A DNA stretch of 64,000 bases from Blautia glucerasea. GTDB lineage: Bacteria > Bacillota > Clostridia > Lachnospirales > Lachnospiraceae. The position numbers were made by a program, and so were the translations under genes. The stretch is from NCBI RefSeq assembly GCF_013304385.1, contig NZ_JAAITU010000010.1, positions 26,404-90,403 of the forward strand, in the 5' to 3' direction. Every line of letters starts with the position of its first letter. Positions within the stretch are counted from its first letter, which is position 1. The notes beneath the pieces were generated by a model, which had not been told where the DNA came from, did no database searches, and saw only the letters and a list, made by a program, of their open reading frames with translations. This document shows, piece by piece, positions 33,821-43,771 of this stretch.

Positions 33821-36800
33821 ATGAAAAAGAAAGAAAAAAGAACAGGCCGGTCTTGGCGTAAAAAAGCCTTGACCGGCATACTTGCCGTGTCTATGATCCT
33901 GCAGACGTCAGGCATGTCCCTGTTTGCAGAGGAAAATGCAGGAATCACAAAGGAAGCTGTTTTGTCTGAGAGTGAAGTACCAGCAGCTTCAGCGGAGAGC
34001 GTCAATCAAGAAGCAGCTTCAGATCCGGGAAATACAGATGTTTCTGTAACTGAAGCACCTGCAGAAGCTGTCGAAGGGGCGGAAACCCAGGGAGAGGTTA
34101 CAACCCCGGAAACTCCAGGAGAAGTTACAGCCCCGGAAACTCCGGGAGAGGTTACGGGCCCGGAAATATCGGAAACTCCGGGAGAGGTTATAGAGCCGGA
34201 AATAACGGAAACTCCGGGAGAGGTTACAGAGCCGGAAACGTCGGCAGAGCCTTCTGCATCAGAGGATTCTCAGGCATCTTCCGATGCAGAAATTGTTGAG
34301 GATGTGACAGAGAATCAGGAGACAGATGTATTGGAAGATGCAGGTCAGGAGAATGTTACCATTATCCCTAAGTTAGAGGGAATTATTTTTGCAGGAACCG
34401 ATTATGATCTTCTTAAAGGAGTAATCGCAGATCCATCTGTTATCACAGTAAATGGCAAAGAGGTTTCTGTAAAGATTGGGATCAACAGCCTGAAACGTCA
34501 GAAGATGAGTACAGATGGGGTTACTTATGTAGATGATCCTTCCTATGATTGGGAAACACTGGGCAGACCTACAACGATTACGCCTGAGACACCACAGCAG
34601 CAGTATGTGGTAACATACCGGGCATATTATGCAGATGAGAACGGAGCCGAGACAGACTGCGGAAGCAAAGAGGTTCTTCTGTCTGTAGCAGCTACCGGCG
34701 AATATGGGACAGTACTTCCAGATGATCAGAATAAGGACGAAGCATATATTTCCAATGCAGGGATCCTGAAGGATGAGACTGTGACCGGAACCGTTCCTTT
34801 TGACACAACAGAAGGTGCAGGCAATGATACCTCTCCGGATGACCAGATCGTCCGCAGTTTTGATACCATCAGCTATACAACCATGTTTTATACAAGGATG
34901 CAGCCGGATGCACAGAGACCGGCTGGCTATGAAAAAGGCCGTTTTTACTTTGAAATTGTTCTTCCATATGAGAAAAGCAAGGCGCAGTTTGAAACGAATG
35001 CCATGGGATGGCTGAAGGCAAAGCCCAGCTGTTACTATGAGGTAACAGAGGTAAATGGCAGTCAGGTACTGCGTGGAAGCTTTATGCTGGAGCCGGCAGA
35101 GGACAATCCTACTGCTATTGGCGCAAGCTATAATGAGCTTCAGGTCGTGCTTCGTGTACTGCAGATGCATAATAATGATCTTGTACAGCCTCAGTTTACT
35201 TACTGGCTGGAAGGAAATGATGTAGGCGCCCAGTACAAAACTATTGCAGGTGCTGCTTATACTTATGAAGAAGATGGTCAGATAAAGACGCAGGCAATGA
35301 AGATCCCAACCGGAAGTCTGGTGACAGGCAGACAGACCAGCTGTGTGGAGCATGGGAATGTTGAGGCCGTATCTTTTGCAGCAGATCCGGTAACAGTCAG
35401 TGCAGCACCAAGATATAATGTACAGATTAAGAACGGAGGCACAACAGACTGCCAGTATCTGGGAACCTTTAACTTTGATACTGGGGAAGATTTTGCCCCT
35501 AACAAAGGTATCGGTAAAGTTTATGGAAGAATAGGAGCCTATGGAATTACCCTGATGATGTTGGGGAAAGAAGGACAAGGCATGCGCGGTCTGGAGTTTC
35601 CGGATGAAAATACGGACATTCAGTTTGATCTGACTGTGTCTTCTGTCTTTAATGCCAAAAAGGTTTCTCATGATAATACAGAGATCCGCAAGCCCTTGTT
35701 GTGGAGTCTTGATGAACAGCTGCCAAGTGAAACGAATCGGTGGAACAACGATCATCGAAAGCTGTTAGGTACTGGTACAAAAGCTGCTTATGCAGCACCG
35801 CTGAATCGGGGAAAAGATGTTGCAACTACCTGCTATAATGGCGGTACCTGGACTCAGCAGACAGATGAGAATGGCACTATCCATGTAACTGTACAGGGAT
35901 TTAAGATTAATGTGGATCGTTTCCCATGGATGGATACAGGTATGGTGAAAACATGCACATATTATGATCCAGAGATTCAGACAAATTACTGGGATATTGA
36001 AAACGCCTGCTTTTCAGCAGGGGAGGTATGGCTGATCCAGCCCTATCAGGATGAAAGCGGCGTAGCATATGTAGATAAATTTAACAGTGCAGAGGGTACT
36101 TTCAATGTAAAATTAGCAGCTTCAGAACTTACCATGAAAAGCGTTTCCGGACAGAGCTTCGGACCGGATAGCAGTGAAAGCTTTCGTGAGGAAAAGCTGA
36201 AGGATAACTCTGCGATCCAGGCAATGGTCCAGGAACAGAAGGGAAAGATTTCTGACCAGATGCTGTTCCTGAAGTCAAATTACTCCAATTATTTGGATGC
36301 CTTAACCGAGGGCTGTGAAGATGACGGAAAAGACTGGGCAACCAGAGGCACCAGCATGGTTATTGAGGATTTTATTAGTGACTCAGCTGCAGAAGGAACT
36401 AATACCAGACTTGCATATGACCAGCTGGTGAAATTCGATGATGTATTTCTGGAACCTTCCAGTGCGAAAGCGGAAAAATATGGATACCAGGGTCTTCGTG
36501 ACGAAGAGACCCAAACGGTTATTTCTCAGAATCAATATAAACTTCTTTGGGGTGCAAAGCCAACAAAGGATGGCTGGAATCATCAGGGTCAGGATCCGGA
36601 TGGGGCAGATTATGATACGGAAATGCTTCAGGCTACAGCAGATGATCTGATTTTCTATAACAGTCTGGAAGAACTAAAGGCAGCAGGCTGTGTGCCTGTA
36701 GCAGTACTTGTGGAATGGAGAGGCCTTGCCGATATAGGCGGAAAAAATGCACTGTATTTGTGCATAAAGGGTAAGGTGAAGAATGACTGCCCTGTTGGAT

Positions 36801-39800
36801 ATGTTTATATGGCCAGCCATGCAGCAAGGGCGTGGAAAGAGGCTGATATTACGAAACAGGTGGCAGCAAGCCTGGGACAAGATAATAGCTATGCACCTAC
36901 TCATGCAGAATATGATGCTTATGTTAAATCAGATCTGTTTCCTACCAGAGAAGGGAATGGTCAGATAAAGTATGATCAGGACTATCCAAAGAACTTCTGG
37001 ACTTTTGACTATGCTAAGAGCTCACATATTTATGGCTACATTAAGACTGTTTACAAGGATAATAAGTATGTGAATGGTACGGCAGGCCGTTACGGGGGTG
37101 ACTCCTGTCTGGTTATGCCCCATCAGACATCTATCCTTGCCCAGGTTGCCCAGGCCGGAAATAAGACCAGCGAACGGAAGCAGGTTTATGATATGTCTGC
37201 AAACCAAAGGTATGTGGATTACAAATTGAATCCGTCTATCTGTGTGACAGCGGGAGAGCCTGGCACCACCGGCGGTACGGATACTACTGATGTGACTATT
37301 GAAGTGGATCTGCCAGAGGATCTGTCTCTCACATATAAAGAAGATTCTGCCTGCTGGGGAGGTACCTATCAGGAACAGAAGGGTGCACCTGGAAAAGTTA
37401 CAGGAGGCATTAATCTTGACCAGGAAAATATCACAGAATATGTTTATAAAGAGATTGATGGAAAGCAGAAGATCACAGGCCTGAAATGGGTATTAAAAGA
37501 TGTGACCATTGATATGAGCAAGCAGGTAACAAAACTGAATCCTATTTATTTCAGCTGCCAGATCGGAGTCAATGGTGATGATGATAAGGATGTAAAAAAT
37601 GGGCAGCAGATACAGATCGCAGCCAGGATTTCCAGTACTTTGGATCAGCGTGAGCAGAAGGCGGTATTTAAAAATCTGTCTCAGGCAGGGATCTCTGTAT
37701 TAAAGGAATCTGCAGTCAGCCTGTCAAAACTTGCCGAGCAGAGTGTAGCAGAGAAAGCACAGGATATGGGATTTACCATGAATGTGGGTAATAATTCTGC
37801 TACAGCACGACCAGACAGTTATATTATTGAAGGGCTTCCTTATACCGGAGAACAGAGTGATTCTTCCTTCCATGGCCCATTGACAGTAAATGAGTTCAGC
37901 TTTGGGGCAAAAAAGGAAGCAGATGCGGATCTGTTTTCAACCAATCTTAAATTTTACTATACCACCAACCCGGCATATCAGGGCAAAACAAGTACCTGGT
38001 ATATGAACGAGGATGGTACTTCTGATTTTGATGGAGATGGCACACCGGAAACGGGAGGTTTTGATTTTGCAGCAAATGCAGACTGGAAGCCGGTCACTTT
38101 CCGGGTAAAAGCCAGCTCTGACGGGGAAAGCAGCCTGCAGTTTGTAGCTGAGAACCTTCCGGCTGTTCAGACACAGAAAACAGAGGCAATTACAGCTATA
38201 GCAGCTTATGGCACCATGCCTCAGCGGAAAACGCTGAAGATGCACATCAATCTTCAGCTTCCGGAAGGAGAAGCAGGGGATGTGATCAAGAATAGCCTGA
38301 CCCATGGTACATTAAGCGCTTTTGCATCAACCTATATCGTAAGCCGAAGGCTGGAAGGTCAGACATGGCTGGATGATGATATGAATGGCATACGCAGCCA
38401 GAGTGAAGCATCTCTGAACGGAGCAGGTGTGGTTCTGATGAAACTGAAAGAAAACGGGGATCCACAGAAGTTGTCAGATTATGAGGTTTACAGGTACACA
38501 GGATCTGATGGTTTGCTTCATCCGGCCCAGGTTGTTACAGGACAGCAGATGAATCTGACTACAGGGGCAATATCAACTTATACAGAAGGACATTACAGCT
38601 TTATAAATCTGCCAAAGGGTACCTTCGGAATTCTTTTTGCAGATAGGAATTATGAAGTACCGGGACTTGGCAAAATAAGTGCGGCACTGGAGCTGACTCC
38701 TTATACAGCAGCATTGTCCAATGTGGGAGACAATGACCGGATCGATTCGGACGGACTTCCATGCTATGCACAGGAAAATGATACTGAGTATGGGGCAGGA
38801 GATCTGAAGTACAGCTTTATTCCGAAAATTCTTATGCCTGATGAAAGTGCGTTAAGTACCAGAGTATACGTTTCTTCTGCCAATGATGCAGGATTTTTTG
38901 ACAGGGATAAAGCTTCCGGTACGGCTTCTCTTACAGGAAAGAAAACAGTGAAAGGAGCTAATCCTTCCGCTTTTGAATTTGGTATTTATCAGGATGAGGC
39001 CTGCACAGCTTTGGCTGGAAGCCAGGTACAGACCAATGTGGCAGCAAGTGATCCGGCAGATGGAAGCTTTGGATTTACATTTGCATATACCATGAAGGAT
39101 CTGAAAGAAAGTACTGGTTCCGGAAAAGCGGCATATGCCGGTGAGAAAACATTTGTATATTATGTAAAGGAAAACTCTGATAAAGCAGGATATGCAAAGG
39201 ATGAAAGCATCTATAAGATTGAGGTGCTTGTAAGTAATAAGAAGGACGATGGAAGCCTGAAAAATGATGGTACTCTTACTGTAACGCCAAAGGTAGCAGG
39301 CAGGAAGGCAGCAGGCGAAAGTGATTTTACAGTTCTTGCAGGAAATGACGCAGTTCTTGAATTTGTAAATATCTATCAGGCAAAGGGAAGTGCCCGGATC
39401 ACAGGGACCAAGAGGGTTTCCGGCGGTCCGTTAAGGGAGGATTTCACCTTTGGCATTTATGAGGATAACCAGGGAACACCAGGAAACAGACTGGATACTG
39501 CCACTGCAGTTATTCCGAATGGAGACAGTGCCTATGCAGAGGACGGTACCGGAGAGTTTCAATTTACTCTGGACTATACAATGGATGATCTGGCAGTTAA
39601 GGACCAGAGCGGAAAGATTACCTCTTATCTGACAGAAACAGAAAAGACTTATTATGTACAGGAAGAGGATCTAAGCAGTGATGCAGCTGGCTATGGAAAA
39701 GATAACAGCTGTTATAAAGTAACTGTGAGAATTACTGATCAGGGAGATGGTACCCTGCAGGCAGTACCTCAGGTTGTAGAAAAAACAATGGAAGGTCAAA

Positions 39801-40690
39801 CTGAAAATGCAGATCAGATCCTGTTTGTCAATTCCTTTGCTGCCACAGGAAATGCTTCCTTCCAGGCAGAGAAAAAAGTGGTTGGCGGAGATATGAAAGC
39901 CTTTTCATTCAATCTTTACAAGGATGAGAAGTGTACAGAAAAGGCATCTGATCAGATATTTACCAATGACCTGAGCACAGGAAAGATTGAGTTTACAGTT
40001 CCGTTCAAGCAGGGACAGGATTATGCCTTCGATATGAAGGATATGACAGCACAGGAAAATGGCAGAACTGTTTATGCGGTGCAGGAGCTGGAAGGCAAAA
40101 CAGCAGTTGCCAAAGACTTTGTTTATTATATCCGAGAGAATGCAGAAAAGCTTCCGGAAGGATATTACAGTGACAATGCTGTGTATAAAGTTACTGTTAC
40201 CATGAAGCTGGATGAGGATCAGGGAAAAGCAGTGTTAGTTCCGTATAAAGTAACTTATCAGCTGCAGGAAAAAGATGGGGAAGGATTTACTTATAAAGAG
40301 GCAGAACCTGTATTTACAAATGAGTTTAAAGTTCAGCCAAGCCCGGCACCATCGGTAAGTCCATCAGTAACACCATCGGTAAATCCGTCAGTAACTCCGC
40401 AGGTGAGCCCGTCAGTAACTCCGCAGGTGAGCCCATCAGTAACTCCGCAGGTGAGCCCGTCAGTAACTCCAGAGGTAAGTCCATCTGTAACCCCATCTGC
40501 GAGTGCAGTGCCAGGTCAGAATGGCAATGGAGGCAATCCTGGAAGTTCAGGCGGCAGCAGTAATTACGGTTCTCAGACACAGAATGTAAAGACGGCGGAT
40601 GAAACACCAATTGCTTTTTATCTGCTCTTGTTTGCAGCATCAGCCATATTGATTCTTGCAGTTTTGAGGAAAAAGAAGCCGGTTGACTAA
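33821..40690 (+). CDS. Giant cell-surface adhesin with pilin-type isopeptide domains
   Basis: The 2289-residue protein has a signal peptide (residues 1-37), a Glu/Thr/Pro repeat region (about 88-144, units like TPGEVTEPE), a large unclassified extracellular body (about 150-1500), an SdrD_B-like domain (about 1510, TWLDDDMNGIRSQ), three consecutive Spy0128/FctA-type domains (starting near 1700, 1856 and 2009) and a Pro/Ser/Val/Thr stalk (about 2173-2230). The three FctA domains have the expected strand-start lysine (LTGKKTVKG) and a late Glu in YYVKEN for isopeptide bonds. The C-terminus has VKTADETP, a membrane segment and KKK, a sorting signal lacking LPXTG. A role in adhesion is inferred. 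RBS AAGGAGGAGCGC precedes the ATG. Confidence 0.85.
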   Translation: MKKKEKRTGRSWRKKALTGILAVSMILQTSGMSLFAEENAGITKEAVLSESEVPAASAESVNQEAASDPGNTDVSVTEAPAEAVEGAETQGEVTTPETPGEVTAPETPGEVTGPEISETPGEVIEPEITETPGEVTEPETSAEPSASEDSQASSDAEIVEDVTENQETDVLEDAGQENVTIIPKLEGIIFAGTDYDLLKGVIADPSVITVNGKEVSVKIGINSLKRQKMSTDGVTYVDDPSYDWETLGRPTTITPETPQQQYVVTYRAYYADENGAETDCGSKEVLLSVAATGEYGTVLPDDQNKDEAYISNAGILKDETVTGTVPFDTTEGAGNDTSPDDQIVRSFDTISYTTMFYTRMQPDAQRPAGYEKGRFYFEIVLPYEKSKAQFETNAMGWLKAKPSCYYEVTEVNGSQVLRGSFMLEPAEDNPTAIGASYNELQVVLRVLQMHNNDLVQPQFTYWLEGNDVGAQYKTIAGAAYTYEEDGQIKTQAMKIPTGSLVTGRQTSCVEHGNVEAVSFAADPVTVSAAPRYNVQIKNGGTTDCQYLGTFNFDTGEDFAPNKGIGKVYGRIGAYGITLMMLGKEGQGMRGLEFPDENTDIQFDLTVSSVFNAKKVSHDNTEIRKPLLWSLDEQLPSETNRWNNDHRKLLGTGTKAAYAAPLNRGKDVATTCYNGGTWTQQTDENGTIHVTVQGFKINVDRFPWMDTGMVKTCTYYDPEIQTNYWDIENACFSAGEVWLIQPYQDESGVAYVDKFNSAEGTFNVKLAASELTMKSVSGQSFGPDSSESFREEKLKDNSAIQAMVQEQKGKISDQMLFLKSNYSNYLDALTEGCEDDGKDWATRGTSMVIEDFISDSAAEGTNTRLAYDQLVKFDDVFLEPSSAKAEKYGYQGLRDEETQTVISQNQYKLLWGAKPTKDGWNHQGQDPDGADYDTEMLQATADDLIFYNSLEELKAAGCVPVAVLVEWRGLADIGGKNALYLCIKGKVKNDCPVGYVYMASHAARAWKEADITKQVAASLGQDNSYAPTHAEYDAYVKSDLFPTREGNGQIKYDQDYPKNFWTFDYAKSSHIYGYIKTVYKDNKYVNGTAGRYGGDSCLVMPHQTSILAQVAQAGNKTSERKQVYDMSANQRYVDYKLNPSICVTAGEPGTTGGTDTTDVTIEVDLPEDLSLTYKEDSACWGGTYQEQKGAPGKVTGGINLDQENITEYVYKEIDGKQKITGLKWVLKDVTIDMSKQVTKLNPIYFSCQIGVNGDDDKDVKNGQQIQIAARISSTLDQREQKAVFKNLSQAGISVLKESAVSLSKLAEQSVAEKAQDMGFTMNVGNNSATARPDSYIIEGLPYTGEQSDSSFHGPLTVNEFSFGAKKEADADLFSTNLKFYYTTNPAYQGKTSTWYMNEDGTSDFDGDGTPETGGFDFAANADWKPVTFRVKASSDGESSLQFVAENLPAVQTQKTEAITAIAAYGTMPQRKTLKMHINLQLPEGEAGDVIKNSLTHGTLSAFASTYIVSRRLEGQTWLDDDMNGIRSQSEASLNGAGVVLMKLKENGDPQKLSDYEVYRYTGSDGLLHPAQVVTGQQMNLTTGAISTYTEGHYSFINLPKGTFGILFADRNYEVPGLGKISAALELTPYTAALSNVGDNDRIDSDGLPCYAQENDTEYGAGDLKYSFIPKILMPDESALSTRVYVSSANDAGFFDRDKASGTASLTGKKTVKGANPSAFEFGIYQDEACTALAGSQVQTNVAASDPADGSFGFTFAYTMKDLKESTGSGKAAYAGEKTFVYYVKENSDKAGYAKDESIYKIEVLVSNKKDDGSLKNDGTLTVTPKVAGRKAAGESDFTVLAGNDAVLEFVNIYQAKGSARITGTKRVSGGPLREDFTFGIYEDNQGTPGNRLDTATAVIPNGDSAYAEDGTGEFQFTLDYTMDDLAVKDQSGKITSYLTETEKTYYVQEEDLSSDAAGYGKDNSCYKVTVRITDQGDGTLQAVPQVVEKTMEGQTENADQILFVNSFAATGNASFQAEKKVVGGDMKAFSFNLYKDEKCTEKASDQIFTNDLSTGKIEFTVPFKQGQDYAFDMKDMTAQENGRTVYAVQELEGKTAVAKDFVYYIRENAEKLPEGYYSDNAVYKVTVTMKLDEDQGKAVLVPYKVTYQLQEKDGEGFTYKEAEPVFTNEFKVQPSPAPSVSPSVTPSVNPSVTPQVSPSVTPQVSPSVTPQVSPSVTPEVSPSVTPSASAVPGQNGNGGNPGSSGGSSNYGSQTQNVKTADETPIAFYLLLFAASAILILAVLRKKKPVD
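40337..40510 (+). repeat. Pro-Ser-Val-Thr stalk repeats inside the adhesin gene
   Basis: An 18- to 24-base unit encoding VSPSVTPQ recurs five to six times. Such tracts are prone to length change by slippage. The reverse strand gives an open frame of Leu/Pro repeats that is not a gene. Confidence 0.85.
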
Positions 40691-40742
40691 CGAAAATACT
40701 TTGGGTAGTATTTTATGATTTAAACGAAAATAAATAAATATG

Positions 40743-40829
40743 TCTGCTTAAGCAGAGATCAGCTGCGCCTGGTACGTTTTGCCAAGGGAAAATTTGTTTC
40801 TTTTGGGTTAAGAGATCGTACCAGGCGCA
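40743..40829 (+). repeat. Palindrome and long stem-loop after the adhesin gene
   Basis: TCTGCTTAAGCAGA (40743-40756) is a perfect palindrome. TGCGCCTGGTACG (40764-40776) and CGTACCAGGCGCA (40817-40829) form a perfect 13-bp stem with a 40-base loop. It is followed only by TTTGCTTT, so termination is uncertain. Confidence 0.65.
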
Positions 40830-40880
40830 TTTGCTTTGTAAAGGCAGGGTAAAATGTGTGACAAAACATTGGAAACCATA

Positions 40881-40909
40881 TTGTTTTACAAAAATTACAG
40901 TGCTATACT
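40881..40909 (+). promoter_or_regulatory. Promoter of the metallophosphoesterase gene
   Basis: TTGTTT (40881-40886), 17 bases, TATACT (40904-40909). The leader then has a GC-rich hairpin (CCCGT at 40914 with ACGGG at 40934) and a T-run. The rest of the gap up to 41014 shows nothing more. Confidence 0.6.
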
Positions 40910-41014
40910 CCATCCCGTAAGCGAGAAAGCCTGACGGGCCCGGGACTTTTTTCTGCTGAGAATAAAAAAGACTTGATTTGATATTAAAATTCCATTTACT
41001 GGAGAGGAGTTATT

Positions 41015-42577
41015 ATGAAGAAAAAATTAGTTGCAGGTCTTATCCTTGCCCTGAGTGCAGTAACCGTATGTCCGGCAGCAGCATTTGCTTCCACAGATCA
41101 TTATACAGACAGTAGTGTAGTAGGAAAGGATAATGGCTGGGATGAGTGGTCATCCAGCTGGGAAACAACCGCAGCAGATTTTACAAAAGTTTCCCTTACA
41201 CCTGGAGCAGATGATACAGAATTAAATTTTGCATGGTACAGTGAAAAGACAGACAGCCAGGCAACACCTGTGGTACATTTCGGAACAGACAAGGACAATC
41301 TGGAAACCTTTGAAGGAACCAGCGGAGACGTAGACCAGGATCTGACAGGTGACAAGGCTTATGAATATAATCATGTAACAGTTACCGGCCTTGAGCCAAA
41401 CACTACTTACTATTATACAGTTGAGAAAAATGGTGAGCAGACAGAAGTAACAGAGTATACCACAAAGGGAACAGACAGCGTAAAGATCCTGTATGTGGGA
41501 GATCCCCAGGTTGGCGCTTCCAAAGGACAGACTCAGGACGGAGCAGAGTTATCCGCTGAGGATGGAGCAGCTAATACAGCGGCAAAGAACGATGGCTTTG
41601 CATGGTCACGTACACTGGATACAGCACTGGCAGAAAATCCGGATCTGAATTTTGTGATCTCTGCAGGTGATCAGGTAAATAAAACAGGAAAACCGAAGGA
41701 AGAAGAGTATGCGTCTTATTTAAGTGCAAACGCACTGGCATCCCTTCCGGTTGCAACTACCATTGGAAATCATGATTCCCTGAATGCGGATTATGCTTAT
41801 CATTTCAATAATCCGAATAACACAGAGAACGGTAAAACAGCAGCTGGAGGAGACTATTATTACAGCTATGGCCAGGGTCTGTTTATCGTACTGAATACAA
41901 ATAATTACAATGTGGCAGAGCATCAGAAGACTATTGAAGAGGCAGTAGCTGCTTATCCGGATGCAGCATGGCGTGTAGTTACCATCCATCAGGATATTTA
42001 CGGCTCAGGTCTGGATCATTCTGATACAGACGGTATGATCCTTCGTACACAGCTTACCCCTGTATTTGATAGCAATGATATTGATGTGGTACTTCAGGGA
42101 CATGATCATACTTACAGCCGTTCCAAAATGCTTTATGGTGATGGACAGACTCATGGAAAATATGAATTCCGTCTGAATGAGGATGGCTCTGATTATGACT
42201 GGGATCATGCAACAAACGTAGATACAGAGGAACAGATCACACTGGCTCCGGAAGATGGAGATACAGATGCACAGGCTGCACTGGATGCCTTTAAACAGGA
42301 TAATAACTGCTACACCATTGAGGATGTAGAAGGCAATACAGTAACAGATCCTCAGGGAATCCTTTACATGACAGCAAACTCTGCATCCGGATCCAAATAT
42401 TATGAGCTTGTACCTACACAGCAGGATTACATTGCAGCACGCAGCCAGAACTGGCTTCCAAGCTACTCCGTGATCACAATGACCGCAGATCAGTTTTCCA
42501 TTGATACATATCAGATTACCGATGATGGAAAAGCAGAAGCGATTGATGATACCTTTACCATTGAAAAAACGAAATGA
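41015..42577 (+). CDS. Secreted metallophosphoesterase with N-terminal fibronectin-like domain
   Basis: The 520-residue protein has a signal peptide (MKKKLVAGLILALSAVTV, cleavage near AFA-STD), an N-terminal Fn3-like domain as in purple acid phosphatases (about 55-155, VSLTPGADDTELNFAWYS to LEPNTTYYYTVEKNG) and a calcineurin-like metal-binding domain. Metal motifs are VGDPQVG near residue 162, SAGDQVNKTG near 216, TIGNHDS near 248, IHQDIY near 330 and LQGHDHTYSR near 362. It probably hydrolyses phosphate esters outside the cell. It lacks a sorting signal. Its stop overlaps the YibE/F start (ATGA), so both are co-translated. Confidence 0.93.
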   Translation: MKKKLVAGLILALSAVTVCPAAAFASTDHYTDSSVVGKDNGWDEWSSSWETTAADFTKVSLTPGADDTELNFAWYSEKTDSQATPVVHFGTDKDNLETFEGTSGDVDQDLTGDKAYEYNHVTVTGLEPNTTYYYTVEKNGEQTEVTEYTTKGTDSVKILYVGDPQVGASKGQTQDGAELSAEDGAANTAAKNDGFAWSRTLDTALAENPDLNFVISAGDQVNKTGKPKEEEYASYLSANALASLPVATTIGNHDSLNADYAYHFNNPNNTENGKTAAGGDYYYSYGQGLFIVLNTNNYNVAEHQKTIEEAVAAYPDAAWRVVTIHQDIYGSGLDHSDTDGMILRTQLTPVFDSNDIDVVLQGHDHTYSRSKMLYGDGQTHGKYEFRLNEDGSDYDWDHATNVDTEEQITLAPEDGDTDAQAALDAFKQDNNCYTIEDVEGNTVTDPQGILYMTANSASGSKYYELVPTQQDYIAARSQNWLPSYSVITMTADQFSIDTYQITDDGKAEAIDDTFTIEKTK

Positions 42578-43728
42578 GTAAATTAAAATCTGCCGGGCTG
42601 TTTCAAAAGAAAAAAGCAGCCCGGTATCTTATAGGATTCATTCTTGTCTGTCTGTTCGCTGTGTTTGTGATCCGTCTGAACCAGGTGGAGAAAACAGAGT
42701 TGGTAGTCCGTACAGGGCAGACATTTGAAAAAGCAGAAGTAGTGAAGATCCTTCAGGACAATCTGGAAGACAATGGAACCCGTGTTGGAGAGCAAAAAGT
42801 GCGGGTGCGTATGCTTACAGGTGTGCGAAAAGGAGAAGAACTGGATATTACCAGCAGTTCCGGGTATTTGTTTGGGGCCGCCTGCAGTCCGGGAATGAAA
42901 GTGATCGTTATGCAAAGTGTTGCAGGTGATTCAACGGTGGCAAGTGTATATTCCCAGGACAGGGAATGGGTGATCTATATTTTTGCCGCTTTATATCTTC
43001 TTGCTCTTTGCATTATAGGAGGCTGGCAGGGAATTAAAGGGTGTCTGGGACTGGTCTTTACCTTTTTTTGCGTGATCTTTGTATATCTTCCGCTGGTATA
43101 CTTGAATTATTCTCCATTCTGGTGTGGGGTATTTATTTGTTTTATCACCACTCTTGTGACCATGTACCTGATCGGTGGGGCTTCAAGAAAGACCATAGCG
43201 GCCACACTGGGAACCTTGGTGGGAGTTATGACGGCTGGTGTGGCAGCATGGTGCTTCAGTAAAGCTTCTGGGATCACCGGATATAATGTATCAGATATCG
43301 AGACTTTAATGACTTTATGGAATACCAATGGGATTCAGGTGGGAGGACTGTTGTTTTCAGGACTTCTGATCTCCTGTCTTGGGGCAGTGATGGATGTGTC
43401 TATGTCTATTTGCAGTGCCATTGATGAGATTTACAGACAGAATCCTGTGCTTACCAGAAAAGAATTGTTTAAGGCCGGGATGCGTGTAGGCCGTGACATG
43501 ATGGGAACAGACAGCAATACGCTGATCCTTGCTTTTGCTGGAAGCAGTGTGAGCATGCTCCTTCTGGATTACGCATACAATCTGCCTTATCAGCAGATCA
43601 TTAATTCAAATAATATAGGAATTGCCATTATGCAGGGACTGGCAGGCAGCTTTGGAATCGTTCTCTGCGTGCCGCTGACTGTGCTGATCTGTGCGTTCCT
43701 TTTCCATAAAAAAGAGACTGTGTCATAG
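42574..43728 (+). CDS. YibE/F family membrane protein
   Basis: The 384-residue protein has an N-terminal membrane segment (about 18-37), an extracellular beta-rich domain (about 40-120, with LTGVRKGEELDI), then about seven more segments with the YibE/F motif GGASRKTIAATLGTLVGVM near residue 198. The family function is unknown. The gene starts within the stop of the metallophosphoesterase gene (four-base overlap), so the pair may act together in phosphate or cation handling; this is inference only. Confidence 0.88.
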   Translation: MSKLKSAGLFQKKKAARYLIGFILVCLFAVFVIRLNQVEKTELVVRTGQTFEKAEVVKILQDNLEDNGTRVGEQKVRVRMLTGVRKGEELDITSSSGYLFGAACSPGMKVIVMQSVAGDSTVASVYSQDREWVIYIFAALYLLALCIIGGWQGIKGCLGLVFTFFCVIFVYLPLVYLNYSPFWCGVFICFITTLVTMYLIGGASRKTIAATLGTLVGVMTAGVAAWCFSKASGITGYNVSDIETLMTLWNTNGIQVGGLLFSGLLISCLGAVMDVSMSICSAIDEIYRQNPVLTRKELFKAGMRVGRDMMGTDSNTLILAFAGSSVSMLLLDYAYNLPYQQIINSNNIGIAIMQGLAGSFGIVLCVPLTVLICAFLFHKKETVS

Positions 43729-43757
43729 CCGTTTCAGGCTGTGCCACGGTCTCTTTT
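43711..43757. terminator. Terminator overlapping the YibE/F stop codon, possibly bidirectional
   Basis: AAAGAGACTGTGTCATAGCC pairs with GGCTGTGCCACGGTCTCTTT (with mismatches). T-tracts on both strands allow it to serve the converging ProX gene. Confidence 0.8.
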
Positions 43758-43771
43758 AGCAAAAAAACATA

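Noticed and set aside
40326..40640. Antisense Leu/Pro repeat frame and possible CRISPR-like repeats in the adhesin gene
   Set aside because: The repeats are the coding units for VSPSVTPQ in the stalk; there are no spacers and no cas genes.
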